This document shows, in pieces, positions 16,721 through 25,451 of a DNA stretch of 64,000 bases (within the stretch, counting starts at the first letter, position 1; each line of letters starts with the position of its first letter). The notes beneath the pieces were generated by a model. It made no database searches. It saw only the letters and a program-made list of their open reading frames with translations, and was not told the DNA's origin. The stretch lies in NCBI RefSeq assembly GCF_900100385.1, contig NZ_FNFC01000015.1, positions 18,926-82,925 of the forward strand, given 5' to 3'. The stretch comes from Halovenus aranensis. Lineage in GTDB: Archaea; Halobacteriota; Halobacteria; Halobacteriales; Haloarculaceae. The position numbers were made by a program, and so were the translations under genes.

Positions 16721-18154
16721 TCAGGTCCAGTCAGCGGCCAGGCTGTCCTGTGGCTCCTGGTCGGTCGTCGGCAACTCGACGACGAACGCCGCGCCGCTGG
16801 GCTCGTTGTCCTCGGCCCAGATGCTGCCGTTGTACTGGTCGACGAGCGTCGACACGAGAAAGAGCCCGAGACCTGTGCCGGGGCTATCGGGGTCCATCGC
16901 GCCTTTACCGAAGATGTCTCGCTTGTGCTCGTCGGGGATACCGGGACCGTTGTCTGCGATGCGAACGCGGACCTCGGTGTCGATTTCCTCGGCGCTGACA
17001 GTGACCGTGGGGTTGTCCGACTCGTTGTGACGGACAGCGTTGCTCAGGAGGTTGCCAAACACAGAGGAGAGAAGCTCGTTGGCCCGGACAGACACCTGCG
17101 GCAGAGTGTCGACGCTGATGCTCGCCTCGCCGTAGCTCGCCCGTTTTTTCTCGATTTCCGTCTCGAGTACGCTCCGGAGCGCGACGGGTTCGAGGTCGGG
17201 GTCGTCGTCGCCGTCGAGCGACTCGACGAAATCACGCGCGGTCGCGGTGAGTTCGGCGATGTGGTCGCTCGTGTCCTGGATGCGGTCGAGGAAGGTCCGG
17301 CCGGTGTCGTCGACGTGGTCTTCGAGGCGTTCCGACCACGACACCAGTAGCTGGAGGTCGTTGTTGATGTCGTGTCGGACGATACGGTTTATCATGGCGA
17401 GACTCTCGTTTTTCCGCTCGAGCTTGCGCTCGTTGTGTTTCTGGTGGGTAATCTCGCGGCTCACGAGCTGGATCGACTCTTCGCCGACCGTCGAGAGCGG
17501 GACCGCGATGTTGTGGAAGTGGCGGACGCCGACGCTGTCTTGGAACGTGACTGCGTTGTCTGTCGCGAGCGCGCGCTCGCACTCTTCGAGGCGGCCGGCG
17601 GCAACGTCTTCGGGGAGAAACGCTGACAGCTGACGGCCGACCAGGTCGGACTGGGCGACGCCGAACTCGGTTGCGGCGGCCTCGTTTGCGGCGAGTATCT
17701 CGCCGTCGGGGCTGAGCTGTGCGATGCCGTCGGGAGTGTTGTCGATGAGCTGTTCGTACTTGCGCTGGGTGCGTCGCTGTTCGACGACGTTCTGGATGCG
17801 GTTGACCAGCAGGTCGAGTGACTTCTCCATGACGGCTTCCTTGAGGAGATAGTCGTCGACGCCCATGCTGATGGCCCGGCTCGCGGTCGACTCATCGCCC
17901 TGGGCAGTGAGCAAGACGAACGGCACGTTCGCGTCGACCATCTCGAACAGCTCCAGCCCGGAGGTCTCGGGCATCTCGTAATCGCTCACGATGCAGTCGA
18001 TATCGCTATCACGCAGCTCGGCTAGCGCGTCGTCGGCGTTTGTTGCCATCTTCGTCGTGATGCCGTACTCGGTAGTGAGCTTGTCAGCGAGCATCGAGAC
18101 GAAGAAATCGCTGTCGTCGACGACGAGTACGCAGAGAGAGTCTGTGCGAACCAT
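16721..18154 (-). CDS. Response regulator receiver-PAS-histidine kinase hybrid
   Basis: The 477-residue cytoplasmic protein has a receiver domain at 1-120, with acidic pocket D13/D14, phospho-acceptor D58 in VSDYEMP and K105. A PAS domain spans about 131-245, and the kinase core has the H-box histidine H261 in IVRHDINNDLQLL. ATPase motifs follow (NLLSNAVRHN, DNGPGIP, GTGLGLFL). No membrane helix is present. Receiver-first hybrids of this type are common in haloarchaea. It receives phosphate from, or passes it to, unlinked partners; the signal is unknown. Confidence 0.92.
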   Translation of the reverse strand: MVRTDSLCVLVVDDSDFFVSMLADKLTTEYGITTKMATNADDALAELRDSDIDCIVSDYEMPETSGLELFEMVDANVPFVLLTAQGDESTASRAISMGVDDYLLKEAVMEKSLDLLVNRIQNVVEQRRTQRKYEQLIDNTPDGIAQLSPDGEILAANEAAATEFGVAQSDLVGRQLSAFLPEDVAAGRLEECERALATDNAVTFQDSVGVRHFHNIAVPLSTVGEESIQLVSREITHQKHNERKLERKNESLAMINRIVRHDINNDLQLLVSWSERLEDHVDDTGRTFLDRIQDTSDHIAELTATARDFVESLDGDDDPDLEPVALRSVLETEIEKKRASYGEASISVDTLPQVSVRANELLSSVFGNLLSNAVRHNESDNPTVTVSAEEIDTEVRVRIADNGPGIPDEHKRDIFGKGAMDPDSPGTGLGLFLVSTLVDQYNGSIWAEDNEPSGAAFVVELPTTDQEPQDSLAADWT

Positions 18155-18299
18155 AGCCGTGGTCTATATTAGTTAGATATGCTGATAGTGATATACAGTT
18201 GTTGGTATCGACACCGGGTGTGCCGGTGTCGCGACTGCGTGGCACCCCTGGTAGCTGTACGGCGGAGCTTATTTGACACTCGTCAGCGAACGGGCGACT

Positions 18300-18695
18300 A
18301 TGACAGGCGTAGACGACGAGGTACGTGAGCGAATCGACGCCGACCCGTTCTGTGAGACGCTCGGAATCGAGCTAGTCAGCCTCGACGCCGGGTCTGCCAG
18401 AACAGCGCTGACGGTCACCGAAGACCTGCTCAACTTCCATGGAACGCCACACGGCGGCGCAATCTACTCGCTCGCCGACGCGGCCTTCGCCGCCGCCTCG
18501 AACTCACACGGGGAGACCGCACTCGCTCTGGAGACGAATATCTCCTATCTCGACGCCGTCGAGGTCGGCGAAACCCTGACCGCGACCGCCGAGGAGACAC
18601 ACCTCGCTGGCGCGACCGCCGAGTACGAAATCGTCGTCACAGACGAGGCAGACGACCGCGTCGCCACGTTCCGTGGCCGCGTCTACCGGCCCTGA
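18300..18695 (+). CDS. PaaI-like hotdog-fold thioesterase
   Basis: The 131-residue protein has the hotdog thioesterase motif LLNFHGTPHGGAIYSLADAAF, in which the HGG and the aspartate are the expected catalytic region. It probably hydrolyses an acyl-CoA, as in the PaaI family. I chose the ATG at 18300 (MTGVDDEV); an in-frame codon 27 bases upstream is possible. A small membrane protein gene follows after 3 bases. The substrate is unknown. A phenylacetate-CoA-ligase-like gene also occurs in this window but far away. Confidence 0.9.
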   Translation: MTGVDDEVRERIDADPFCETLGIELVSLDAGSARTALTVTEDLLNFHGTPHGGAIYSLADAAFAAASNSHGETALALETNISYLDAVEVGETLTATAEETHLAGATAEYEIVVTDEADDRVATFRGRVYRP

Positions 18696-18698
18696 CAG

Positions 18699-18869
18699 AT
18701 GGACCGACAGACTGCGGGTATCCTGGCCAGTAGCATGCTCTCGTTGTGTGGAGTGGCGCTTATCGGCCGCGGGACCCTCGAAGGCGACACCAACAGCGTC
18801 GTCATCGGCGCGAGCGTCATGGCTATGGCCGGCGGAGCGATGGCCGCGTTCTCGACAGCAGGCGACTGA
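18699..18869 (+). CDS. Small two-helix membrane protein
   Basis: This 56-residue ORF starts 3 bases after the thioesterase stop and begins MDRQTAGILASSMLSLCG. It has two hydrophobic segments (about 5-22 and 35-52) joined by an acidic turn (GTLEGDTNS). Third codon positions are GC-rich, as in real genes here. I do not recognise the family. Its spacing suggests cotranscription with the thioesterase. It may be a membrane anchor or a small regulator; nothing more can be said. Confidence 0.65.
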   Translation: MDRQTAGILASSMLSLCGVALIGRGTLEGDTNSVVIGASVMAMAGGAMAAFSTAGD

Positions 18870-18912
18870 GTCGGCGGGAAAGTGTCTTGTCCGGCGAGTC
18901 CCTACATCGGGT

Positions 18913-19125
18913 ATGTCGCGTGAGCCGTGTGACGGCTGTGGAACGGCAGTCACCATCGGGTCGGCGTCGGCCAACCTCTGGTCGTTCAATCAGGAGTCGA
19001 CCGGCGGACTGGTGCTCGAACTCGCAGACGGCACCGAACACTTCCTCTGTCACGACTGCATCGACGCCCTCCCCGACGACCGCGAGGTGACCGCCGCAGA
19101 TGTCGATGCGCTCTCTGCGGACTGA
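18913..19125 (+). CDS. Small zinc-binding haloarchaeal protein
   Basis: The 70-residue protein begins MSREPCDGCGTAVTIG and later has FLCHDCIDAL, so two CxxC pairs can bind zinc. The middle NLWSFNQESTGGLVLELADG is a beta-type segment. Short proteins with this layout are widespread in haloarchaea and unassigned. The start is fixed by the ATG directly before the first CxxC. It is probably cytoplasmic. Confidence 0.75.
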   Translation: MSREPCDGCGTAVTIGSASANLWSFNQESTGGLVLELADGTEHFLCHDCIDALPDDREVTAADVDALSAD

Positions 19126-19195
19126 GAGCGCCCGATATGATTACTCACAGACAAGAGCCGAATGACTAATAAGCGCCCGCTTTATCACTCAGAGT

Positions 19196-19582
19196 ATGCG
19201 AGACCGACTTACGAGACGGCAGTTCGTCGCAGGAACAACGATGGCGTCGCTGGGAGCCACCGTCGGGCTCGCCGGCTGTCTCGGGGGCGGTGGCGGCGAC
19301 GGCGTTCCAGACGCCTCGTTTACCTTCACGGTCGAGGGCAACACGCTCACTGTCACCCACGACGGCGGTGAGGCTCTCAACGAGGACAACGCTGGTGCTG
19401 TCCAGATACTCCGGAGCCAGGAGGACACCGAAGCGCTACTTCAGGGGTGGGAACTCCCAATCGAAGAGGGCGACAGCGTCGACGTTGGCGGACAGTTCCA
19501 GTCCGGCCAGACGATTATCGTCAGGTGGTTCACGACCGACGAAGAGGAGTTCGCAGACCTCGCCTCGTACGACATCGAGTGA
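19196..19582 (+). CDS. Tat-exported lipoprotein with pilin-like beta domain
   Basis: The 128-residue precursor has a twin-arginine signal (RLTRRQFVAGTT), a hydrophobic stretch and a lipobox LAGC at about residue 28, followed by a Gly-rich linker. The mature part (SFTFTVEGNTLTVTHDGGEAL and FQSGQTIIVRW) resembles the beta-rich C-terminal domain of archaeal type IV pilin-like proteins. It is expected to be exported folded and lipid-anchored outside the cell. The function is unknown. The upstream stretch gaatgactaataag is AT-rich and may be promoter. Confidence 0.85.
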   Translation: MRDRLTRRQFVAGTTMASLGATVGLAGCLGGGGGDGVPDASFTFTVEGNTLTVTHDGGEALNEDNAGAVQILRSQEDTEALLQGWELPIEEGDSVDVGGQFQSGQTIIVRWFTTDEEEFADLASYDIE

Positions 19583-19597
19583 CTGCGTCGGGCGACG

Positions 19598-19882
19598 ATG
19601 GGCCACCACTACGTCTACGTCCTGGAGTGCAGCGACGAGACCCTCTATACCGGCTACACCACCGATGTCGGCAGACGTGTCGCCGAACACGACGCGGGCG
19701 ACGGCGCGAAATACACCGCCGGGCGAACCCCCGTCTCGCTGTGCTACGTCGAGTATCACGACAACAGAAGTACAGCGCAGTCTCGCGAGTACGCCATCAA
19801 ATCACGCTCGCGCGACGAGAAGGCCGCGCTCGTCGCGACGACCGACGACCGCGTCGCTGTCTGTCTCGACCCGCCCTCGTGA
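19598..19882 (+). CDS. GIY-YIG nuclease domain protein
   Basis: The 94-residue protein is a minimal GIY-YIG domain of the UPF0213/YhbQ type. It shows YVYVLECSDETLYTGYT for the paired GIY-YIG strands, the catalytic arginine region GRRVAEH, KYTAGR, and the glutamate helix SREYAIKSRSRDEK. Such stand-alone domains are common and may cut branched or damaged DNA; the role here is inferred. It starts 15 bases after the lipoprotein stop. Confidence 0.88.
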   Translation: MGHHYVYVLECSDETLYTGYTTDVGRRVAEHDAGDGAKYTAGRTPVSLCYVEYHDNRSTAQSREYAIKSRSRDEKAALVATTDDRVAVCLDPPS

Positions 19883-20096
19883 CCTGCTGTGCGGTCACAC
19901 TTCGAAGCCGCTATCCTGTGTCGCCCTACGTCTCGCGTGATACCACACCACACAGCACTCCCGTCTGCCAGTTTCACTTTCACTCCGGGTGGGTTGCCTA
20001 TTTATTCCCGAACGTTCATGGGTTATGTAGAGGGCGTCACCCTCGCTCTCGACAAGAGTGTCACACGCTCTTTCCCCCCTTATGACGCACCCACCC

Positions 20097-20249
20097 ATGA
20101 CAGCCCATTGTCCGTCCCTACGTGGCACGTGTCCGTCCTGTGGCGCAGAGATTGGCGACCGTCACGTCCTGATACAGTACGACACCGCTGCCGGCCCCGG
20201 TGTATACGCAGAGTGTCCGAGCTGTCGAGACGTTATCAGTCCGGAGTGA
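20097..20249 (+). CDS. Small zinc-ribbon protein
   Basis: This 50-residue protein carries CPSCGAE near the start and ECPSCRDVISPE at the end, giving a four-cysteine zinc ribbon around a short beta segment (HVLIQYDTAAGPGVYA). Similar very short proteins are common in haloarchaea with no known role. I chose the ATG at 20097; in-frame ATGs at 20058 and 20082 are possible but would add non-acidic residues. Confidence 0.65.
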   Translation: MTAHCPSLRGTCPSCGAEIGDRHVLIQYDTAAGPGVYAECPSCRDVISPE

Positions 20250-20312
20250 CCGCCCCCGGCCCGAGCAGCGGTCCGGTGGCGCTTTGTACAGGTAGCCGGT
20301 AGCTAGCAGTAG

Positions 20313-21110
20313 ATGGTCGTCTTCGAGAACCTCGTTCTGGTGTTCGTCGCTGGCCTCGTCACCGCGTTGGCGACTGGACTCGGTGCGTTGCCGTTTTTCT
20401 TCTTCGACTCGATACGCGACCGCCACAGCGTCGTCCTCTGGGGGTTCTCCTCGGGCATCATGGTGTCTGCCTCGACGTTTGGTCTCGTCCAAGAAGGACT
20501 GGCCGAGGGGACGCCTCTCGAAATCGCCGCCGGCATGGCTGTCGGGGTCGTCTTGGTGGTCGTCGCCCACGACGTGCTCGTCGACGCCGACATCGACCCG
20601 CGCGAGTACGAGGAGGCTGATTTCACGAAGCTCGTCCTCATCCTCGGTATCCTCACGGTCCACAGCTTTCCGGAAGGGATTGCCGTCGGCGTCTCGTTTG
20701 CCGACCTCGGGCTAGAGGGCGGGCTCTCGGTACTCGGGTTCACGGTGCCGTTGCTCGCGGTGTTTATGACCGTCGCTATCTCGATTCACAACATCCCGGA
20801 GGGGACCGCGATTTCGATTCCGCTCCGGTCGATGGGCGTCTCGGAGTCGAAGATGGTCTGGTGGGCGGTGTTCTCCAGTCTCCCCCAGCCTCTCGGTGCG
20901 GTCATCGCGTTTGCCTTCGTCAGCGTCGCCCGAGCGTTCCTGCCGTTTGGGTTCGGCTTCGCGGCCGGGGCGATGATATATCTCGTCCTCACGGAGTTCA
21001 TCCCCGAGGCGCTCGACCTCGGCGAGGGGCTTCCCCGCGGCGGCAAGCCACAGCTCGCCGGTGGTATCGTCCTCGGCGTCGCGTTGATGGTGCCACTCGC
21101 GTTCATCTGA
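20313..21110 (+). CDS. ZIP family metal transporter
   Basis: The 265-residue membrane protein has about eight helices. It carries the ZIP metal motifs HSFPEGIAVG, HNIPEGTA and TEFIPEALD, whose histidines and glutamates form the binuclear metal site. ZIP proteins move zinc, iron or other divalent metals into the cytoplasm. The usual histidine-rich cytoplasmic loop is replaced by an acidic stretch (VDADIDPREYEEAD), as is common in halophiles. It is monocistronic. The window has a separate zinc-type ABC importer at 57.9-60.8 kb. Confidence 0.92.
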   Translation: MVVFENLVLVFVAGLVTALATGLGALPFFFFDSIRDRHSVVLWGFSSGIMVSASTFGLVQEGLAEGTPLEIAAGMAVGVVLVVVAHDVLVDADIDPREYEEADFTKLVLILGILTVHSFPEGIAVGVSFADLGLEGGLSVLGFTVPLLAVFMTVAISIHNIPEGTAISIPLRSMGVSESKMVWWAVFSSLPQPLGAVIAFAFVSVARAFLPFGFGFAAGAMIYLVLTEFIPEALDLGEGLPRGGKPQLAGGIVLGVALMVPLAFI

Positions 21111-21233
21111 GCCAGGCTAGCGTCGGACGCCAGACAGCGAAACGGCAGCCTGAGCCGACAGACCTGGACAGGCCGACACGCTCGATGTCCACGGTAGGCG
21201 AAGGTTTATGTTTCTCATCTCCAATCATGGTAT

Positions 21234-21623
21234 ATGGTATCAATTCACTCGTTAAATCACGTGGAGTACGAGAGCCGCGGGGAGGTCGGCGTCTGGACGA
21301 TTACCGACTTCGCCGCGTACGTCCAGTCGGGGGAGATTGACGCCGGAGAGGAGCATTACCGCGAGGAAGCGTCAACGGAGGAGATGAGCGCCACGGTCGT
21401 CGCTATCGAGAACGCTGAAGCCCTCGGGAGGGAGATGAGTGACACGCTTGAGCGGATTAACGAGGAGTGGTCACAGCTGGCAGACGATGTCGGAATCGAC
21501 CGGCACGCGTACGTCGCCGATGGGATGATAGCCAGTGCGGCCAAGGTAAAGATGGAAGCCGACGTCGAGACTGAGTCGTTCGGGTCGGTCGAGGAGTCGG
21601 TCGAGTGGTGTAAGCAGGCCTGA
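21234..21623 (+). CDS. Hypothetical acidic protein with STAS-like pattern
   Basis: The 129-residue protein begins MVSIHSLNHVEYESRGEVGV and is mostly alpha-helical and acidic. The alternation of strands and helices (VWTITDFAAY, MSATVVAIEN, HAYVADGMIA) is loosely like STAS-type folds, but I do not recognise the family. It has its own AT-rich upstream region (ggtttatgtttctcatctcc). No signal peptide or membrane segment is visible. It is a single-gene unit between the ZIP transporter and the radical SAM gene. Confidence 0.75.
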   Translation: MVSIHSLNHVEYESRGEVGVWTITDFAAYVQSGEIDAGEEHYREEASTEEMSATVVAIENAEALGREMSDTLERINEEWSQLADDVGIDRHAYVADGMIASAAKVKMEADVETESFGSVEESVEWCKQA

Positions 21624-21800
21624 GTTCGTTACAAGGGATTGGGACCTCTGTGTTTCCGGCGATTACCGCGAGAGACTGCCAGATGTGAGACCTCCGCCGT
21701 GTAACCAGCAGTGTCGGTGTCACACGCGTGGTGTCCGGTACAGACCGGGTAGAGCCTGAAGTAGACACCGTTTTCAGGAACGAGCGGCTACAGCCCTCTC

Positions 21801-23543
21801 ATGCAGGACCCGGCAGAGATTTCCGTCACGCTCGTCGACGGCTACGTCGACGAGCCCGCACATTTCGGCGTGCCGCCCTATATCTCGACGTACCCCCGGT
21901 ACGTTGCGGGCGCACTCGTCGACGCCGGCGTCCCCCAGTCGGCGATTACATATCACACTATCGACGCGCTTCGAGACGAGCGCGACCGCTGGCAGGACGT
22001 GGCGACGGCCGACCTCGTCGTCTACGTCGGCGGAATGACTGTCCCCGGCAAGTACGTCGGCGGCACCCCCGCCGAACCCGAGGAGGTCCGGCGCATCGCC
22101 TGGACCGCCGAGGGGACGACGCTGATGGGCGGGCCGGTCCGGTTTGGCGTCGGCGAGGAAAACGCCGGTGCCACCGAGACCGAGCGCGAAGACCTCGACT
22201 ACGACTTCGTCGCCAAAGGCGACGTGGAGGCCGCGGCCTACGACCTCGTCCACGGCGGCCTCGAAGGCTTCGGCGACCGGATGCGCGACAACGACGAAAT
22301 CACCCGCTGGGCCAAACAGGGCGCCTTCGTCGTCGAGCAACACCCAAATCATCCCGAATATCTCATCGCCGAGATGGAGACCTCGCGGGGCTGTCCCTAC
22401 CGCTGTTCGTTCTGTACGGAGCCGCTGTACGGCGCAGACCCCTCCTTCCGGACGCCCGACTCCGTCGTCGGCGAGACCGAGGCGCTCGCGGAGTACGGCC
22501 TCCGGCATTTCCGACTCGGCCGACAGGCCGACATCCTCGCCTACGGCGGCGACGGCGAAGCGCCAAACCCCGACGCCCTCCGCGAGCTCTACGGCGGCAT
22601 CCGCGAGGCGGTCCCCGACCTGGGGACGCTACACCTCGACAACATGAACCCCATCACCATCGTCAGGTGGCCCGAGAAATCCAGAGAAGGAATCCGAATT
22701 ATCGCCGAGCACAACACGCCGGGTGACACCGCCGCCTTCGGCCTGGAGTCGGCCGACCCGGTCGTCCAAGAACAGAACAATCTCAACGTCACCGCCGAGG
22801 AGTGTTTCCGCGCGGTGAAAATCGTCAACGAGGCCGGCGGCTGGCGCCCGGGAGGCCCGGCGGCCTCCGAACGCGCGAACGGCGACAGGGAGACCGCCCC
22901 CAATTTCGGGTCGAACGCCGCCCGTCGCCTCCCGAAGCTGTTGCCGGGTATCAACCTCTTGCACGGCCTCCAGGGCGAGCGCCGGGAAACCTTCGAGCAC
23001 AACCGGGAGTTCCTCCAGCGCGTCTACGACGAGGGGCTGATGGTCCGGCGGGTGAACATCCGCCAGGTGATGTCTTTCGAGGGCACCGAGATGTCAGACA
23101 CCGGCGCGGACATCGCCCACGACCACAAGAAGCTGTTCAAGCAGTACAAGACAGAGATTCGCGAGGAAATCGACAATCCGATGCTCCAGCGCGTCGCGCC
23201 GCCGGGGACGGTGTTAGAGGACGTCCATCTGGAGTACCACCAGGACGGCAAGACCTTCGGCCGCCAGCTTGGCACCTACCCGCTGCTCGTCGCGGTCCCC
23301 GGCGAGCGTTCCCTCGGCAGGGTCGTCGACGTGGCGGTCACCGACCACGGCTACCGCTCGGTGACAGGCGTTCCTTACCCTCTGGATGTCAACGACGCCT
23401 CGATGGACGAGCTGACCGCAATCCCCGGCATTGGCCGCCAGCGCGCCGGCGACGTGGTCGTCGACCGGCCCTACGAGTCGATACCGGACCTAGAGAACAT
23501 CGACCAGTTCGTCACCGTCGGCTCTCCCGAGGGTGCTGACTGA
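21801..23543 (+). CDS. Radical SAM protein with C-terminal helix-hairpin-helix
   Basis: The 580-residue protein has a B12-binding-like N-terminal half (about 10-180). The radical SAM cluster motif follows: C198-x3-C202-x2-C205 in RGCPYRCSFC. A TIM-barrel-like core follows with FGLESADP. The C-terminal 60 residues (NDASMDELTAIPGIGRQRAG) form a helix-hairpin-helix that binds nucleic acid. Archaeal proteins of this architecture are conserved but the modification they make is not established. RNA or DNA as the substrate is inferred from the HhH. It ends 9 bases before the converging SIR2-TPR stop. Confidence 0.9.
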   Translation: MQDPAEISVTLVDGYVDEPAHFGVPPYISTYPRYVAGALVDAGVPQSAITYHTIDALRDERDRWQDVATADLVVYVGGMTVPGKYVGGTPAEPEEVRRIAWTAEGTTLMGGPVRFGVGEENAGATETEREDLDYDFVAKGDVEAAAYDLVHGGLEGFGDRMRDNDEITRWAKQGAFVVEQHPNHPEYLIAEMETSRGCPYRCSFCTEPLYGADPSFRTPDSVVGETEALAEYGLRHFRLGRQADILAYGGDGEAPNPDALRELYGGIREAVPDLGTLHLDNMNPITIVRWPEKSREGIRIIAEHNTPGDTAAFGLESADPVVQEQNNLNVTAEECFRAVKIVNEAGGWRPGGPAASERANGDRETAPNFGSNAARRLPKLLPGINLLHGLQGERRETFEHNREFLQRVYDEGLMVRRVNIRQVMSFEGTEMSDTGADIAHDHKKLFKQYKTEIREEIDNPMLQRVAPPGTVLEDVHLEYHQDGKTFGRQLGTYPLLVAVPGERSLGRVVDVAVTDHGYRSVTGVPYPLDVNDASMDELTAIPGIGRQRAGDVVVDRPYESIPDLENIDQFVTVGSPEGAD

Positions 23544-23552
23544 ATCGTTAAT

Positions 23553-25451
23553 TTACGAATCCGGTTTGTGTTCCCGAAGTAACTCAATTAGCTCTTCGAT
23601 CTCTTCTCGTTTCTCTGTATCAAGGTTTGCATCCACCAGCCAAGAGTCAAGATGTTCGAAATCCCAATCCGTGGTGAATTCTTTCTCACAGAGATTCTGA
23701 TATTCTTCCCTTTCAGAGGTAGCATCCTCGTCATGGAGAATTTTAGCGATAAGCTCCAAAAACACACTCATTGTTTGCCTGTAAGTTGAGTCACTATGTG
23801 CTTTCGCTTCTGAAGCGTCGTCGAGAGCCAAATTATATTTTCCAGTGATAATCCTCATTTCGGCTCGATTCTGTAGCGCGATGACAGACTCGGAAGTAAT
23901 CTCGATGGCCTGTGTATGGTCTTCGATGGCATCTTCGTACCGGCCAAGCTCAGCCTTTACATTGCCCCGGTTGCTGTAAGCAGGCGCGAAGTCTGGATCA
24001 AGTTCGATAGCCTGAGTGTGGTCGTCAATAGCCTCCTCATACCGGCCAAGCTTATCCTTTACATTGCCCCGGTTGCTGTAAGCAGGCGCGAAGTCTGGAT
24101 CAAGTTCGATAGCCTGAGTGTGGTCGTCAATAGCCTCCTCATACCGGCCAAGCTTATATTTTGCATTGCCCCGGTTAGTGTAAGCGTCTGCCTTGTCGAG
24201 ATTGCGTTCAATGGCCCGGGTATAGTCGTCGATAGCCTCCTCGTACCAGCCAAGCTCTTTTTTTGCATTGCCACGATTGTAGTAGGCAACGGCGTGGTCT
24301 GGGTTGAGTTCAATAGCTTGAGTATAGTCGTTGATTGCCCCCTCATTTTGACCCAATTCTTGCTTCGTCATTCCGCGGATACTGTATGCCACTGCATCGT
24401 CTGGCTTGTCGTCGATTACGTCATTAATGAGCGCCAGCGCTCGTGCATAGTTTCCATCATCATATTCCTCAGTGGCTGCCCACCTCTTTGACGTTCTCTC
24501 ACGGAGTTCCTCTTCTTCTTCACTGGTGGCTTTATTGTCCCCGTCTGCCACCGTTCCACGGAGCTTTTCTGCTCTCTCCTCGGCTCTGTCGACAATGTCG
24601 CTCGGTGCCGGTAACTCCACATCTGGGATTTCCTCTTCAAACTTTGCCATCAGACTCCCAAATGACTCAATTTCGACGAGGTCTACGTTTGGTTGTTGTA
24701 GCAGTTCCTCCACTTCCGGTCGAAGATTATCAGCAGAGCGCACACACCAGTAGATACCATACTGTGATAATTCCGCATTGCGAAGCGGCTCCATGATTGA
24801 CTCGTCACCACCGCTGTACCCCACGACGACCAGCCCGTATTCCTCTACGGTTTGTTTGACCACTTTACGCATCGTGGGCGCTAAGTTGTCTGTCTCCGAG
24901 TCCGTGTTTTTCAGGTTGTTATACAGATAATCACCGTGGAGCTTCACGATGGTCGAATCGTCGTTGGTGAGTCTAAACTCTGGAGCAAGGGCCTGGTGGG
25001 CAAGCACATTCGGCTTATCTTCGAGGTATAGATAGAACGCATCGAACAGCAGGTCATCGAAATTCGGCGTAAGTACGTGTGGAATATAACTCTCAGACAT
25101 CATCTTAGCAAGAACTAGGTGATGCAACGTCGGGTCAACATCGTCAACTAGTTCCTGAATGTATTTGCGTCGATGGACTTCCTTTGGGTGGCACTGCTCA
25201 AACCAAAACCCATATTCACTCTGCTCGGCCCCAATCTCTTCTTCAGCCGTTTCAATCCATGCATCGCGTTCTTTGTCTGTCTCTGCTTGTTCGTAACGCT
25301 CTGTTTGCCACTCTTCGATAAGCTCTCCAGAAGTCGGGATTCCAGCCTGCTTGGAAGTCCCTGCTCCTGTGAGAAAAGCATGCTTTTGATATTCTGTCAC
25401 ATCCGCAATGAGTTGAGATACATCGACCTTGGAAACCTCTGCGTCTGCCAT
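23553..25451 (-). CDS. SIR2-TPR protein, candidate NADase defence effector
   Basis: The 632-residue protein has a SIR2-type domain at about 20-260. It carries the NAD-binding GAGTS (29-33), TPNFD (128-132), the catalytic histidine in KLHGD (H172) and GYSGGDES near 211. An acidic linker (about 290-325) leads to at least six TPR repeats (about 330-540) of 34 residues, then a helical tail. SIR2 domains with large repeat or sensor regions act as NAD-depleting effectors in antiviral systems. The role here is inferred; a protein deacylase or other NAD enzyme is possible. The gene is clearly AT-richer than its neighbours, which suggests transfer. The nearest partner gene is absent, so it may act alone. 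Confidence 0.85.
   Translation of the reverse strand: MADAEVSKVDVSQLIADVTEYQKHAFLTGAGTSKQAGIPTSGELIEEWQTERYEQAETDKERDAWIETAEEEIGAEQSEYGFWFEQCHPKEVHRRKYIQELVDDVDPTLHHLVLAKMMSESYIPHVLTPNFDDLLFDAFYLYLEDKPNVLAHQALAPEFRLTNDDSTIVKLHGDYLYNNLKNTDSETDNLAPTMRKVVKQTVEEYGLVVVGYSGGDESIMEPLRNAELSQYGIYWCVRSADNLRPEVEELLQQPNVDLVEIESFGSLMAKFEEEIPDVELPAPSDIVDRAEERAEKLRGTVADGDNKATSEEEEELRERTSKRWAATEEYDDGNYARALALINDVIDDKPDDAVAYSIRGMTKQELGQNEGAINDYTQAIELNPDHAVAYYNRGNAKKELGWYEEAIDDYTRAIERNLDKADAYTNRGNAKYKLGRYEEAIDDHTQAIELDPDFAPAYSNRGNVKDKLGRYEEAIDDHTQAIELDPDFAPAYSNRGNVKAELGRYEDAIEDHTQAIEITSESVIALQNRAEMRIITGKYNLALDDASEAKAHSDSTYRQTMSVFLELIAKILHDEDATSEREEYQNLCEKEFTTDWDFEHLDSWLVDANLDTEKREEIEELIELLREHKPDS
23954..24157 (-). 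repeat. Perfect 102-bp tandem duplication inside the TPR region
   Basis: Bases 23954-24055 and 24056-24157 are identical over 102 bp, equal to exactly one 34-residue TPR unit. Flanking TPR units are similar at protein level but differ in DNA. Identity without synonymous change points to a recent unequal crossover or slippage, so repeat number may vary between strains. Confidence 0.95.

Noticed and set aside
23954..24157. Possible CRISPR-like direct repeats
   Set aside because: The repeats are 102 bp, contiguous, without spacers, and encode TPR units in frame.
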